Below are positions 12,611-25,314 of a DNA stretch of 64,000 bases, one piece after another; positions within the stretch are counted from its first letter, which is position 1, and every line of letters begins with the position of its first letter. The notes beneath the pieces were generated by a model. That model was not told where the DNA came from. It saw only the letters and a program-made list of their open reading frames with translations, and searched no databases. This DNA comes from Varanus komodoensis (taxonomy: Eukaryota; Chordata; Lepidosauria; Squamata; Varanidae). The DNA lies in NCBI RefSeq assembly GCF_004798865.1, contig NW_025336480.1, positions 26,438,319 to 26,502,318 of the forward strand, in the 5' to 3' direction. The position numbers were made by a program, and so were the translations under genes.

Positions 12611-13439
12611 CATGGTGTATTGCTGCTCTGATTAAGCGATTTGGTAGCATTGCAAGCTGCTAAAAGGCTCGCATGCAAGAACAGTGGAAGCAGATGAACA
12701 GTTTCAGTGAATAATCTTACTACTTGAATAACAAAACTGTTCCTGGCATGGCGCATTGTCTATTTTTGTTCTGAGTGATAGCTTGACAGCTAAGCAAATT
12801 TGAACATGCTTTAGCTGGCAAATGTCACCAGTCCCTCTCCTTCCCCAGTTGCATAAGATGATCCACTCAGGATTTTTTTTTCCATTTCAACCTCTCTCTC
12901 ATGCAATTAAAAACTGAAATCAAGGAACCCTATGCGGCTGCAGCCAGGATTCACCCCGGAAGTTAACTTCAGTGCCCATCCTGCAGTAATTTTCAATAAT
13001 GCAGATTAAGCATGTAAAAAGTGCTTTTCACTTAGTTGTAAAATGTATACTTTTATGTATTGCCACTGAGTAGCCACAACCTGGTTGTCACACACATGGC
13101 ACTGAGAGGAAGGGTGTTATTAATTAATGTATGAACTTGCTGCCAGAAGATGGTCACAAAGCAGATGGCTTGGAAATGAACTTAGAAAGAAATTATGGAG
13201 AATGTTTATCCATCCATGACTATTAGCCATGATAGCAATGCAGGTCATGTTGTTATAGCTGGCCTTCTTGTTGAAAATATATTCATTGGATTTTTTTTTT
13301 CCACGGTATTAGTTTTGCATAGTGTCATGTAGTTTTTATCTCAAATGTCAGTTTGGGAAGTTCCTACCCTTAAAGGAAGCCTGAAAAATCATTTTAAACA
13401 AATAATATATCCAAAGGGAACATGTATGTGGGGCAGATT
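12611..13439. other. Repeat-free non-coding stretch
   Basis: No repeat family or exon is recognised. Positions 12760-13030 are balanced in composition and unique-looking, listed among candidate conserved noncoding segments. Short T-runs lie near 12868-12880 and 13291-13300. Confidence 0.4.
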
Positions 13440-13566
13440 AGAGGGCTGGCGCCCTTGTGCGATGGTGGGCTTCCCAGGTGCTTCCTGGCTGATGGCAATT
13501 AGAAACAGGAAACTCGATGAGACAGCTCATTCGTCTGCTCCAGCAGGACTCTTACGCAGGGCTAGC
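13440..13566 (+). mobile_element. CR1-type LINE 3' UTR fragment
   Basis: The stretch gggcttcccaggtgcttcct, then ggctgatggcaa, gaaacaggaaactcgatgag and ctccagcaggactcttacg has the block order of the squamate CR1 tail (GGGCTTCCC, ATCTGGTTGGCC, GGATGCTGGACTAGATGG, GATCCAGCAGGGCTCTT). Short and diverged. Confidence 0.6.
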
Positions 13567-16500
13567 ATTAGGCATGGTGGAGTCTATGGCAAAGTCCACG
13601 CTGCACACCCTTCACTCCTGTTAGGGTTTATCTGGTTGCCATCGCAGTGCTCCAAAGAGTGCTGGGTGACTCTGACTAGCTACCCACAATGCCCTAGGAT
13701 GACACCAAGTTGGGGGCATCGTGGGAAATTACAAAGGGTGGCTAGATCCAGCCAGCCAGTGCTGCTCAGAGTGCTGAGCCAGGAGCAGTGGGGAAGGAGG
13801 AATCCACAGTGGGTTCTCCCAAGGTGTTAGATGCTACAACCAGTCCAACACTCGTATTTTTAACTCAGGTGACTATGACTTCCAGACAGAAAATGACCAC
13901 CACTTTTCCTGGCACTGTTCCTGCTGAAAGCTAACCCTTCAGATGATCGTGTTCATCCCAGATCCAGGTTTCACTAAGTTACTAGCTCATGCATGGTGGG
14001 GTACTATTTCTACCTGGTAACAATATGGAGGAAGAAGAATCACTGCTAAGCTTCTGTGATTTGCTCCTGCCTGAATTATTGACACTTGTCTAGGGAAGCC
14101 AATATGCTGCAAGGCCCTTGTTCTCTGTGAGACTTGACCATGGGTAGAATTCCTCCTCGAGGCAGCGATGTGGTGTTCTTTTGAAGGATGAATTATTTAA
14201 TATATCTTCATAATAATATAATTTTAAAAACCCTGCATGCATAAAAGGCAAAGGGTCTGTCATGCAAGCTTTCTCTTTGCTCTGTCTCTTCTGCTCTTGC
14301 GCTCTCTCCCGGGACCATGGCTCTTCTGTTGGAACTATTGCCCTTTGAAAATGTACTTGGAAGGGAGTATACTTGCTTCCCTTAACCTTGTAGATGTTGG
14401 CAGAAGTCCCTAATTTATCATAAGTATCTTCCTTTACTTACGGCAGCAGCAAAGTCTAGCAAATCCCAGTAAAAAGCTCTCCCTGTTGGTTAATGTCCAG
14501 ACGGGCATGTACCACTTGCCAGATTAAGTCACAGGAACCTCTCCTATTCCTGTGTCTGGATCCACTGCACAAACCTATCGCATGTAACTATGTTATGCAC
14601 ACCACTGATCTTCCATTTGAACTCTGGTAGTCCAGTGGTGGCAATGTCAGATTTTGCCCAGCGTTTTAGGAGATGAGAAAGAAGGAGGCTGTTTGTGTGG
14701 TGCCTTTGCCCAACGCCTTGGAGTATCGAGTTTACTTTTAGGGGAAATCTACCATCACTTTCAGTGGGGGATGGTTGTGGACTGGGATTCTTCCTGTTTT
14801 CCTAAAACTACAGCAAGTCTTACTATAGTACCCTGCCCATGGTGGGCTTTGCCCTGGTTGTATGGAACAGGTGTTGGAGACAAGCCTTCCACTGTGTTCA
14901 CAGGGAGAAACTGGGTTGGTCCTTTCTTCTCTTCTTCCTGGACATCATGGACACCTTCCAGCAGTTTATGATTGTGAGAAGCTGTGGTAAATATGCTTGA
15001 GAACCGAGATCGCCATAGAGCAGAAGCACTGAGCCTCAGGCCTGCTTGATAAATCTGGCCTGCCTGGGTTCTGGGGCTCCCTGAGAATCCATGCACCTTT
15101 CCCCCAGTTGCTGATGGCTTGGTGATTCCCTTACTTTGGGGAGTTATTTTCCCCATTTGAAGAATGCAGCCTTACCTCTCCCAAGCTTTAGTTGCTGGTG
15201 GTAAATGCTTTCCACTATAATATGCTGGAATTTGGGGTGGGTTTTTTTTTTTGTTATTTTGTCCATATCTGACCATTTTGCCTTCACCTCTGCCTGCTAC
15301 TTGACAGCTTCTCCGAAACTGAATTTGGCTGAAAAGAAGTGTTGCATTTCTGCTGTCAAGATTTGACCAGTGGCAGTCATGAATGAGACTTTAGCAAGTT
15401 AGCATGGGTGATCTAAATGCTACTCCATGCTTTGAGGTGCCATTCAGTCTTTTTTTTTTTTCTTTTTGAAGTCATTATTTGGTAGTTAGTGGAAGGCAAA
15501 AGTTCTTCAAGCTAATGTTCCTGTTCTTGTGACCATCAAGGGTTAAATAAGCCACAGTGGCTTGCTTAAGCTGTAGTGCACTCAGAGCACCACCAGGGCA
15601 TGGCTCGGACCATTGTCTGAACCCCCTCAAATAAGCCAAGAACAGCCCATGTTTTGTGTCATTGTTGTGCAAAGCTTATAGTATTATGCACAGGATATGT
15701 CAGGACATGTTGCTATGAATTTGCTGAAATTTTTATAGAGTTTGTTGTGATAGGTTGTATATTTTTGTATATTTAATCAGTTTTTAACCCCCCCCCGCCC
15801 CCCATGAAGATACAACATATGCATTAGGATTCCCTGTACAGAACGTTCTTTGATAGAGCTTTAGTTATATTAAGAAGGGTTGAGTTAATTTGCTTTGTGC
15901 GTTCTGTAGTTCCTTGAAATGGCACAGTCTCTGTTGTGAGGACTCTGTGCTGGGTTGTACCACTTGGGGCTGCGGTGGGGGCTCGCATGCTTTGAATAGC
16001 ATTCAGTACAGAAACCGCCCTTCCATAAAAAGAGTCAGATGGCAGAGAGAAGGGGACTACCCTGGCCTTCTCCCCAACATGCAAGGCTGATGTTTGTTAT
16101 ATGCAGGGTCTGGGGTTGTCGGCATGCAGTTTAGTCTTGTTAGTCCCCATGGGAAACGGTACAGTTGAAAGGCAGGCTTATAACTTAGCTAGCAACTCGA
16201 CCAAAGTCTAAGGGGTGCTCCAACATGTTATGTTAATGCATGAAAGTATACCTGGGTTTTAAAACAAAAATGGAGACTGGGTGTCCTTTTACTGAGCCTA
16301 CAGTGTATGGGGAGGGGAGGTTCAGCACTGCTTCTCACAGACACACAAAGATGTGCGCACACACAGAAATCGGTGATGGAATTGGCCTTTCGGGGGGGAA
16401 AACAGTGGGAGAAGATGACGGTGATGAGGCCCAAAGCTACCTGATAATTTTCACTGAGATGGCAGCTGGGGAGAAAAAGAATACTTCCTGCGCTGACTGG

Positions 16501-17262
16501 GCCTGTGCCATAGTGTATAGAAGGCCCGTATTTGAAGGACTCGCTGGTCCAAGTCTGGTTTAAAGATAAAGAACCCCAAGAGGCAACTTGGGGGTCCTTG
16601 AAGTTGCCTGTTATCACTGAGCACCTGGTCTGGAGCCTGAGCAAGCACACAGATCACCTGGTTATTGTCTGCCCCATGTAGCATATTTCAAGCTGAATTA
16701 TAGTATAGTAAATGTACCTCTGTACACACATATTTGCATATGCAAATATTATGCAAATCTCTTTCTTCCTCTCTCCTCCCTTTTTTGGCAGCCCCCACTC
16801 TTTTTTGGCCACACAATGGAAAATATTCCCCTTGCCCACACATGTATTTATTTAAATTGGATGCATTTGTATGGTGCTCATTTAACACGAGGTATAGCTT
16901 GACCCCACCGTCCTGTCCCATGGTAGGTCATTTTGAATCCGGTGTGAAACGTTCAGCCCAAGTTTAGTCTGCCCACCATCCTGCCACTCCCAATTCAAGC
17001 TAACATTTCAGTTCTTTTACTTCTGAATCCAGATTTTAAAATCTGGCAAGAAATTATTTTCATTTTACTACTGAGCACCTCACGCTCAGAATTGTTAGGC
17101 ATTATTGTAACTTAAGCCAACACCGTGTCCAAAATCCTTGTTAATTTGATTCTTGCCAAATAACAAATAGATCTGAAAGTTCACAAGATTTAGTGAAGAC
17201 TAAATTCAGAAAGAACTAACAGGTCTCAATACTGGAATTCATCAGGGATCAAACCTAGAGTG
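13567..17262. other. Non-coding stretch, no gene recognised
   Basis: Mostly unique-looking. Homopolymer runs occur near 15241-15253 (T), 15451-15466 (T) and 15788-15802 (C-rich). Both strands have open frames of 100-140 codons at 14654-15156 and 16228-16650, but neither shows a recognisable domain, so they are probably chance frames. Confidence 0.45.
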
Positions 17263-17420
17263 CAGTCCTATGCATGCCAAAACTCTCAAAAATCCATCAA
17301 GGTCCTGCTGGGAATTGTAGGGCTTTTTTCTACCTAAACTGGCATAGGGTTACACCTTTCATCATTCAGTGGACCCCCATGATAGTGTTAGGTAAAGTCT
17401 TGCTTGAAATAAGCCCTGAT
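17263..17420. repeat. Diverged copy of dispersed palindromic repeat family
   Basis: Contains gcagtcctatgcatgccaa at the left and tggcatagggttac to the right, forming a partial inverted repeat, with a gctgggaattgtaggg segment between. The same elements recur at 21.6, 37.5, 41.4 and 43.2 kb. Probably a short nonautonomous DNA transposon relic. Confidence 0.4.
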
Positions 17421-17762
17421 AAGAGATTAACCAGACAGCCAAACAGGCTTGAGTGGGAGTGCTTTTCCTAAATGAATGGTATAGAAAAGCTTTAAATAAA
17501 TAAATAATTTCAGAGCCAGAATTAACGAAGCTTGGCTTTTCTTCGTTAACTTAAGGAAAGACCTGTTCCCTGTAGCCACGGTGTTGGAAAGCCAAGCCAG
17601 TCAAAAGGCATTTGGGGACCAATGCAACTAAAAACAAATCCCAAGCAAATAAGATCCCCTTTTCTTGAAGGGGAAGCCCACCCCAGTTTTTATTTCAACT
17701 TTAGATTGGAACGAAAGCCCTACTTCAATCAAGCCGGGTTTAGTTTTGGTTTTATGCAGCCA

Positions 17763-17966
17763 GTTTTGTTATTATTATTATTTAAAACATTTCTATGCTG
17801 CCCCATTCGCAAAGAGCCTCCGGGCGGCTTACAAAACAAACAACAATACACACAATTAACCTTAAAAATAGGGAGACATCTCGGCACAATATAAAAACCC
17901 AATAAATAGTCAACAATTAACAATTAAAATAACTTTTAAATAAAAAGGTCTTGGCCTGGCACCAAA
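17763..17966 (-). mobile_element. L2 LINE, 3' end fragment
   Basis: The plus strand starts with ATT repeats (the mirrored tail), then aaaacatttctatgctgccc, cattcgcaaagagcctccgg and gcggcttacaaaac, an A-rich UTR, and finally aataaaaaggtcttggcctg. This matches the 3' end of the large L2 at 25.1-25.4 kb with moderate divergence. The copy is truncated just inside the ORF end. Confidence 0.88.
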
Positions 17967-20022
17967 AAACAAATAAGTTTATGTGTTAAAACACAGGAAT
18001 TCCACAAATGTTGAAGGGGCAGATTTGTGCTCGATCGTCCTGATGACTTGGCAGCACAGGGTGTCCATGGAAAAGCAGGTGGATAGGAGTCTGTGCCAAC
18101 CAAGCCAGCTTTGGAAGCTCATGCATGGTGTCAGCAGGCGAGGAGGGAAGCCAAGAGTCCAAGTATTTTGTAAGCCAGGCTCTGCAGCTTCCTCAACACC
18201 AGAGGTGCTTTTATCATCTTTGAATTATGCCTGAGACCAAACTGGCCATATTGCATAAGCTGTAGGGCGGGAAAGCAGGGCCCATATTTATAGCCCAGGA
18301 ATGGACCAGAAGGAGCAAGTTTTCCCTCCAGTCTGCTGTGAAGCCCCGTCCCTGCAAGGCCAACCAGTGCTCCCAGTTGGTTCTTAGGAATGCCATCTGA
18401 ACGCAGCTGCAACAGTGAATGGCTGCTGTTTTCCTTCTGGTCCTCCAGCACACATGTGGGCACAAATGTGTGCTCCCTGGAAGCAGTGAGCCAGCGCTTT
18501 CCATGATTTGGCACCTGGGGGTGGAGGGAAAGCGTCGTATTTGCCCTGTTTGCCACTGGTGGCATTCATGTGGCTTTCTGCTGCCGGGAGAAATTTTCTT
18601 TTACCCAGAATATACCAAAGTAAAAATGAAGTGCATCAGACTCCTCATCCTCAGAATGTATCTCTGTGGTGGTGGACGTTTTTTCAGCATGAAGGTAAAA
18701 TTCCAGTTTGCAGAAGATTAGACCAGGGGGCCAAGGAGAGAGAGACTAAAAGCAAAGGAGATGGAGTCTGCTGAATGCAGAGTGCCTTCCCCTTCCAGAC
18801 ACTGCCCTTCATTCTGTTCTACGAGGTCCCTTAGTGTGCTCAACCCGCCCCCCCCTTCCTCATACTGAAAGAACTCCAAAATTTCATGGACAGAAGTCAA
18901 TCAAAGAAGTGTAGCACATTCAGTTGGCATCCAACAGCCCCACCACACAGAAGATGTCCAGTGGGAGGGCAATTGTGGGAGGTAAGGGGGCTAATTTCAC
19001 CTCCTCCTTTTCTGCAGACCTCTCTCTCCCCTCCCCACATTCAACTCCCCCTCCCCAAAATCCAGCATTTACCATCAGAGCTCAATGACGAATATACTGT
19101 AGCTACCGGAGGAGTCAGCAATGCTGCAGTGGGAGACGGCAGGCCGTGCGTTGCCATCCGCTGCTGTGCAGTTGTTTTTATCTCTCTCGCTGAGATGGTG
19201 TTATGCGATGTGAGCATCCCCAAGCTGCTTGCATTAAGTCAAGAGAAAAAAGTTTCCCTCTGTTTCTGTTTTTTTCTGAGCAGTTTAATGATTTAAAAAT
19301 TGGGAGATGACACCAGGTAGCTCTGAAAAAATGTACTTTATACCAATAAGCACAAGCTCGGTCTAATTTAAATTCCTGCACCCTAATTGTAAGATGCACT
19401 TACAAAGAAACCTGTAAGAACTGACTTGAGTGTCAGCTCTTCCAGCAAATAAAGACCTTCAGCTGCTTTTCTTCAAAATGCTGCTACCGTTGGCCATCCC
19501 TACCACCATCAGCTTCAGCGTGACATCCATGTAGAGAGAGGCATCTGGTAGATGGTTGAAACATGTCTTAAAGTCCATCAGTGAAAGACCACAATGGTCT
19601 TTAGTATTCCTAAATTCTTTTCCTTTGTAATATTGCTATGGTTTATCCTTCCCATCAATGCTACTTTCAGGTGCAAGAGCTGTAGAGGGAGTTCCAAAGC
19701 ATGGATGTAGGAGTTAAGGACCCAGGATCTTGAAGAACCTAGCTTTTTATTTACAAGGTAAGTTTCTTTTCTCTTAGATTCTAGAAGCATCTTTTAAAAG
19801 GGTTCTTGCAGTATGAGGCCGATTCACTTATTATTCCATGACCTCCGCTGCTCCAAATCATTGCTCATTCTTTGGTGGTTGTTTCTTTAGAGTTTCAGAT
19901 TCGACCATTCATAAACGCCAGGGCTCATTTTATTCCCAAGCTGTGCCATCCACCCAGCAGTAAGTAAGCAGCCTTTACCGTGAGTGGTTCATTTTGATAG
20001 GCATGGAGATAAGCCTCCACAC
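17967..20022. other. Non-coding stretch, no gene recognised
   Basis: No repeat or exon recognised with confidence. Positions 19060-19280 are repeat-free and unusually balanced in composition, listed as a candidate conserved noncoding segment. Confidence 0.4.
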
Positions 20023-20290
20023 CCTGCCACCCGTTATTATATCTATAATGTACAGAGTACATTATATCTCTTTACTGCCCAATGGCCAAAGCTTTCCAGG
20101 CAGTGGTCCAGAATGGAAAAAACCCCCCATAACATCCAACATGAGATACTCTGTGAAAACAAAAACATAAAAACTACAGCATAAAATAGAAGTCAAACAG
20201 AGAGGTAGTACCAAGATTGAAAATGCAGTAAAAGATTTAACACAACAGAGACCAAAAGACGAAAATTCCTGGGGAAATTCAAAGGGGTTC
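20023..20290 (-). mobile_element. Possible old L2-type LINE 3' end
   Basis: The plus strand shows a TAT-rich start, a degraded ccaatggccaaagctttcca stem region, then a long A-rich tract ending in ccaaaagacgaaaattcctg, which parallels the L2 3' UTR followed by the ORF end. Similarity is weak and based on layout more than sequence. Confidence 0.35.
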
Positions 20291-20499
20291 ACCCTTCGAA
20301 TAGCAGTATCTCTGTACCAATCAGATGCTGGCTCTGGGAAGGCCTAGCCAATGGGGGCACTGAAGCATCATAAAGGTCTTTGCATTGCCATTTCACCATC
20401 CATTGTTAGCTGGATGATGATGATTGGTTAGTTCAGGTTACTGCTGCTCCAGAGTTAAGGAAGGAATGGAAAGGTTAATCTGAAGTGGCACATGGTGGG

Positions 20500-20575
20500 G
20501 CTGGGGGTCACTGGCTATGCTGGCTGGGGATGATGAGAGTTGTAGTCTGAAATATCCAGAGTGTTCCTGGTTCAT
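20500..20575. mobile_element. Fragment of palindromic hAT-type repeat
   Basis: Contains atgctggctggggatgatga and gagttgtagtctgaaata followed by tccagag, the right half of the palindromic family (consensus GGCTGGGGCTGATGGGAGTTGTAGTCC and ACATCTGGAGGG from memory). The left half is not clear. Confidence 0.5.
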
Positions 20576-22959
20576 GATGGCTGATCTAATGCGTCCTGGT
20601 GCCTGCAATCCAGTTGTAGGTAGGTGTAGCAGCTGAAAAAATGCACTTCTGATCTATGGCAAAGATCCCTTAAAGTGTTCAGATGTCTTCTATGCAACTG
20701 GTAAATTATAAGGACAGTGGGGGGCCCTAATCAGGGAGAGTTATTAATGTACATAGTATTTCAGATTATTCTGCAGGTGAGAAAAATAGACACAATCTAG
20801 TAATGGTTCAAAAGGCCCTTTGATGCAATTGAATGATTTTGGTTACTGAGGCTGTTGTGGTTAAATATTCAATTTACTGGCACGAAGCTAGCAATAACTG
20901 AGCAGATTTTATGAGTACAGCCATTTGTACTACTGAATCTCGATGTTTCGGAGCTGCTGAAGCACAGCTGCACTTTGCCTAGCAAGTGTAAGCAAAGAAA
21001 CTAATCCAGTTCTGTCGATGACTAATCTCAGCGATCATCTGCTCAGACTAGTCCAGTGAATGTCCAGCTTGGACTGTAATCTAGAAGAATGCACTACTTA
21101 TTCATGGTACCAACATGAACTGGTCTGTAGGAAGGTGCAAATGCACAGCAATCTCCTTTGTACAGTGAACCTTTTTTACTGGATACATGGAACTGCGGCT
21201 TCTTTTTCTGGTTTGCCAGAGAAGAGACAAGCAGCTTTCCTGGCTGACATAGCGCTAAACAGAGCATGGAGAGAAGGTGGGTTGTTTAGCTACTCCCACT
21301 TGTAGCAGAAGCAGCTGGGCGACACATATGAGCACATATTTGTGATAACAGTGTTTTGCTTTGTTTTTAATCTATTACAACTATATCTGAACCAGGCCAC
21401 CTTCCAGTTTGTACTTGGAATGCACAGCTATGGGTTATTTTGCTGCTCTCTGATGCACTGAATATTATGTTGTAGGGATCTTTAATGTAACTAAGGACCC
21501 GCTTCCCACAGAAGTTTGGTTTTAAGTAGCTGTTTAATGTTAGGTTTTACTGTTCTTCAACTCACTTTGAAAATTGAAAAGCTGGATGGAATTGAAAAAT
21601 ACATTAGCAACACAGTCCTATCCATGTTTACTTAATGGCTCTTACTCACTGGAAAGTGGGCATAGGATTGCAGTCCAAATAAACAAGTAATGTTCTCCCT
21701 CCAGTGAAGATGGCAAGCTCTGCTCATGGATGACAGTCACAGTGACCATAGGAATTTATTATTTGTGGGAGTGGGGGAATTAATTTTTGGAATGGAGATA
21801 GCTGAAATGGGAATTCGTACCTTTTTCCACCTTCCGTAATTTTCAGTGTTTGAACTCACTTCTGCACAGCTGCTAACAGAAACCCAGAGAAAGCCAGGTG
21901 GGTATTACAAGTGCTTAATATGGGTGCTAAAAATTTGGTGTGCAACTGTTGTAGACATGCCTAAAATTCATCAGACTGTACTTAGACCGATAGGATGTGG
22001 CTTTTCATTCATAAACTCGTTTACCAGGAAGATGAAATGTTGCACACAAGATCACTGCAGAGCAGCTTCTTTGAAATGGGATCTAAGGAAATCTTCCTTT
22101 CCCCCTGAACTTTTATCGAAGCTGAACCTGCTGTTACAATTCACTGACTTACTAAAGGAGTCCATGTGTTGCTTTCCATTTCCTTTCCCCAAGAATAAGC
22201 CCACTTCAGATATTTGGCACCTCAGTTCCCATCCACACTAGCCAGCCTGCTCAGTGGTCAAGAATGCTAGAAGTTGTAATCCAAGAACATCTGGAGGATA
22301 TCAGACTCGGATGCAGTGCTCCAGAGTTTCAACATATAGAATGGTGTAAAACAGTATGTTTTGGGGACGGAGGCATTTTCCAGGTTCTTCTGCCATTATG
22401 AAGAACATCTTTTCACTTGAAGCAATTGCAAGGAAATATAAGATTTGCCAGGCAATCTTAGTCATATTTACTTGGTAAGCCCCAGTTAATTTGGTGGGAC
22501 TCACTCCCCTGTGGAATGCTCCTTACGAATACTTTTTAAGACAGCAGCTTTCACCTGTGTATCATCACGCTTTAATCTTTGCAACTGACTAAGCTGAGGA
22601 CAACTTGGACCAAACGGTTATGCATCTTCAGCAGCCACATTTTTTCTCATTGAAATATCTAGATTTTTGATCCCACTGCCCAGCATTTCACTCATTTGGT
22701 TTTCAGGTGGTTTTGCAGCCTACCTGGAGATGAATATGTAATATTTTCAAAAACAGCTCAGCATGTCTTCAGAACACTCTGAGACCACCTTCATCTTTAA
22801 AAGGGAGTTAAAGCAGGGCATCCAATGCTGACGCTCTTCTGTTGCTTCTTTCATCTGCTCCTCCTGCCCACAGTGACTATGTCCTCCCCTGAGTAGCAAA
22901 CACTGATGACACAGGGTGATTTTGGTGCTCTTCTTTTTGCCAGTCAGTGGAAGAATCAC
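20576..22959. other. Non-coding stretch with one short palindromic repeat
   Basis: Positions 21606-21680 hold a palindromic repeat, annotated separately. Positions about 22240-22310 contain tagaagttgtaatccaagaa and catctggagga, a fragment of the hAT-like palindrome. The remainder is unique-looking, with a 131-codon plus-strand frame at 21846-22241 that shows no recognisable domain. Confidence 0.4.
21606..21680. repeat. Dispersed palindromic repeat (GCAATCCTA family)
   Basis: The left end cagtcctatccatgtttact and the right end, in reverse complement ctgcaatcctatgcccac, form imperfect terminal inverted repeats around gctcttactcactgg. The copy is about 75 bp, consistent with a tiny nonautonomous DNA transposon relic. 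Confidence 0.5.
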
Positions 22960-23125
22960 CAATTCACAGCACTGGAAATAGTCTCAAAGATAATCTAGTC
23001 CAGCCCTCATCTAATGCAGGAAATCTACATTATCTCTGACTGGCAACCATCCAGCCTCTGCTGAACACCTGTAACAGAGGAGCCACCCAAGAGCATATAC
23101 CAGTTGGCATTTCCTCTAATATTTG
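22960..23125 (-). mobile_element. CR1 LINE, 3' end fragment
   Basis: The plus strand reads cactggaaatagtctcaaag, ataatctagtccagccctca, then tctctgactggcaaccatcc and agcctctgctgaacacctgt, the reverse complement of a CR1 3' UTR plus the end of the ORF. More diverged than the 12.5-kb copy. Confidence 0.7.
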
Positions 23126-23214
23126 ATTGAAATCCTTTTATTGCTGTTGGATCCAGTTGGTGTGGGGCCAATCCTTTGGATCAGTGTGTGTGTGAATTGC
23201 TCCATCATCTATGT

Positions 23215-23353
23215 CAGGGGTGGAGAACCTGTGACCTGCCGTGTGTTTTTGAACTCCAGCTCCCAGAAGACTTAGCCAGAATGGCAGTGGCCATGAATGA
23301 TCGGATAGTGTAGCCCAGCAACATCTGGAGAGCCAGGGGTTCCTCACTTGTGG
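23215..23353. mobile_element. Palindromic hAT-type nonautonomous DNA transposon
   Basis: Starts caggggtggagaacctgtga and ends with aggggttcctcacttgtgg, near reverse complements. Inner arms gaactccagctcccagaaga and gtgtagcccagcaacatctg preserve the family layout. The flanks atctatgt (23207-23214) and ggctatgt (23354-23361) agree at 6 of 8 positions, consistent with a decayed 8-bp hAT target duplication. Confidence 0.68.
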
Positions 23354-24802
23354 GGCTATGTGACATTCCTGAAAACATCTGAAGATGGCTATCATCTCAC
23401 CTCCTAATTGTCTCCCCTCCAGGCTAAACAATAAAGGGCAGGTGGAGGTAGCAGGGGTAGTGAATGGTAGACCCAAGGGGAGATGCTTGGCTTGTCAGGA
23501 GGAGTTGCAGCTTGGTGACGGAGGCTCTTCTTCACAAGCAGAAGGTCTCAGTCTCCACTCCGGGAGCCACTGCCAGTCAGTGTCAACAGAACAGGGCTGG
23601 ATGAACCAAGTGTCTCCATGTTAGACTCCATATTAGGCCGCTTCCTGCTCTTAAGGCCTTTCATAGGCCCATATTTGGTAATTCAACTTCGAATGGAGGC
23701 TGGAGCATTTCTGAAGAACACCCTCCGAGCTCCGCTATTTATCTTATGCCTTTCTTGGGCCTCAGACCGACTCCGCCTCCCCATTACTGTAGTCATGCTC
23801 TGTCTCCTAAATGCCACAGCACTGCCACCCCGGACTATGTCTTTAAGAGTCTGCTGTGTTTTCATCCATGCAAATCCAAATCGGCTCCTCTTCCATCCTC
23901 CACACGAGCAGTGATTTGTGAAGTCCATTTGCCCATGAGCACCCAACAAACTTCTAGACATTCGTCCTTTCAATAATTATTTGTTTTTAAAGCACACTGC
24001 AAAGGCAGAGAGATGTCCTGTCTTACACAAAGAACAACAGAGGGGTAAGAAAACTGATAGACCAGAATGCTGGAGATAGACAGGCTCGTGCCTCAGGATT
24101 AACCGTCATAGCTCTGGCTGCCCCGCTGCAGTCCATGTGCCATGTAAATTAATACATTTATGCTTCCACTCACCACAGAGCCCAGTTTAAGCACTGATGT
24201 TCTGGCTTAAATGCTGTGTTGATTACACTTCAAGCCTAACAATTCCAGATATGTCCACTGCAAGGTGGTCATTCAGAGAATATCCCACAGTGAGGGTGTA
24301 AGAAAAATAGAAAAAGTGGATATTGGTTAAAATGTGACCAGTCATGACACATATTTCTAATATAACATTTTATGGCTGGTCCCATTAATGAAAGTGCAGT
24401 CTGTTTAATGGAACTACTCCAAGGGGAACAGATCTGCCAGGGACGGGAGAGAGTTTTGCTTGGTCCAGGATTATGCATGGAACACAATGCCATTTTTTTG
24501 CACACTTGTCCCTATTTTGTGAAGCTGTTCTCAGCTCAAGCATATATATTATAAGGGCATTCCAGGGGAGGATGCAGGCACAACTGGGTGCCTAATGGGA
24601 AAAAATCTGTACCATGTAAATCTTACTATTAGTTTTTTAAATGATAGTAGAGAATGTGAAGGTGAAGCTTTATGAAGAAGTGGGCCTGAAGCTGAAAGAG
24701 TGATTCTTCTGCCTGCCAGATTTGAGGAGTCCTCTGAGATGAGCCTGGGGGGTCTCTTGTGGCTTAGGCAGGCATCTATCTCGACAGCCCCTCATTGCAG
24801 TA
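23354..24802. other. Non-coding stretch, no gene recognised
   Basis: Unique-looking. Several overlapping open frames of 80-100 codons at 23385-23976 on both strands show no known domain. No repeat is identified with confidence. Confidence 0.4.
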
Positions 24803-25129
24803 CAGAGAAGGCAACCAAAAGGATTGGGGGGCTGGAGCCACTCCCCTTCTATGACACCTGGGGCTGTTCCACTTAGAAAAAGGGTGAGCAAGAGGAGACA
24901 TGATGGAGGGGTGTAAATTTGTGCATGAAGTAGAGAAAATGGAGGGGGAGACATTTTTGCACCCTCTCGCAAAACACCCAAGCCCAGGGTCATCCCATGA
25001 AGCTGATTCCAGGAAGGGTTAGGACAGACAAGGGCAAGCAATTTTCGTACAGCATATAGTTAAACTATGGAATTCACTGTCATGGGAAGCGGTGATGGCC
25101 CCCAATCTGGACTGCTTTAAAAAGGTGTT
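24803..25129 (+). mobile_element. CR1 LINE, ORF end (left part, interrupted by L2)
   Basis: Blocks gaggagacatgatggagggg, gtgtaaatttgtgcatgaag, agggtcatcccatgaagctg, ttaggacagacaagggcaag and gttaaactatggaattcact occur in the order of the C-terminal coding part of CR1. The match breaks off after ctttaaaaaggtgtt, where the L2 begins, and the next CR1 blocks are found at 28660-28912. The copy is therefore a single CR1 fragment split by the L2 insertion. Confidence 0.8.
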
Positions 25130-25314
25130 TGGCTGATTTTATTTTATTTATTTATTTATTAAAACATTTTTATGCCGCCCCATTCGCCGAAGCCTCCGGG
25201 CGGCTTACAACAATAAATAAAACCAGTAAGTTAAAATATACATATAAATAATCATAATAATTTAAAACACACAATATAAAATAAGCTGCCCTGGCCAGAT
25301 AAAATTCAGTGGTA

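Noticed and set aside
13345-13830. 161-codon plus-strand frame as a gene
   Set aside because: It includes a CR1 3' UTR fragment (13440-13566), so it is a chance frame through a repeat.
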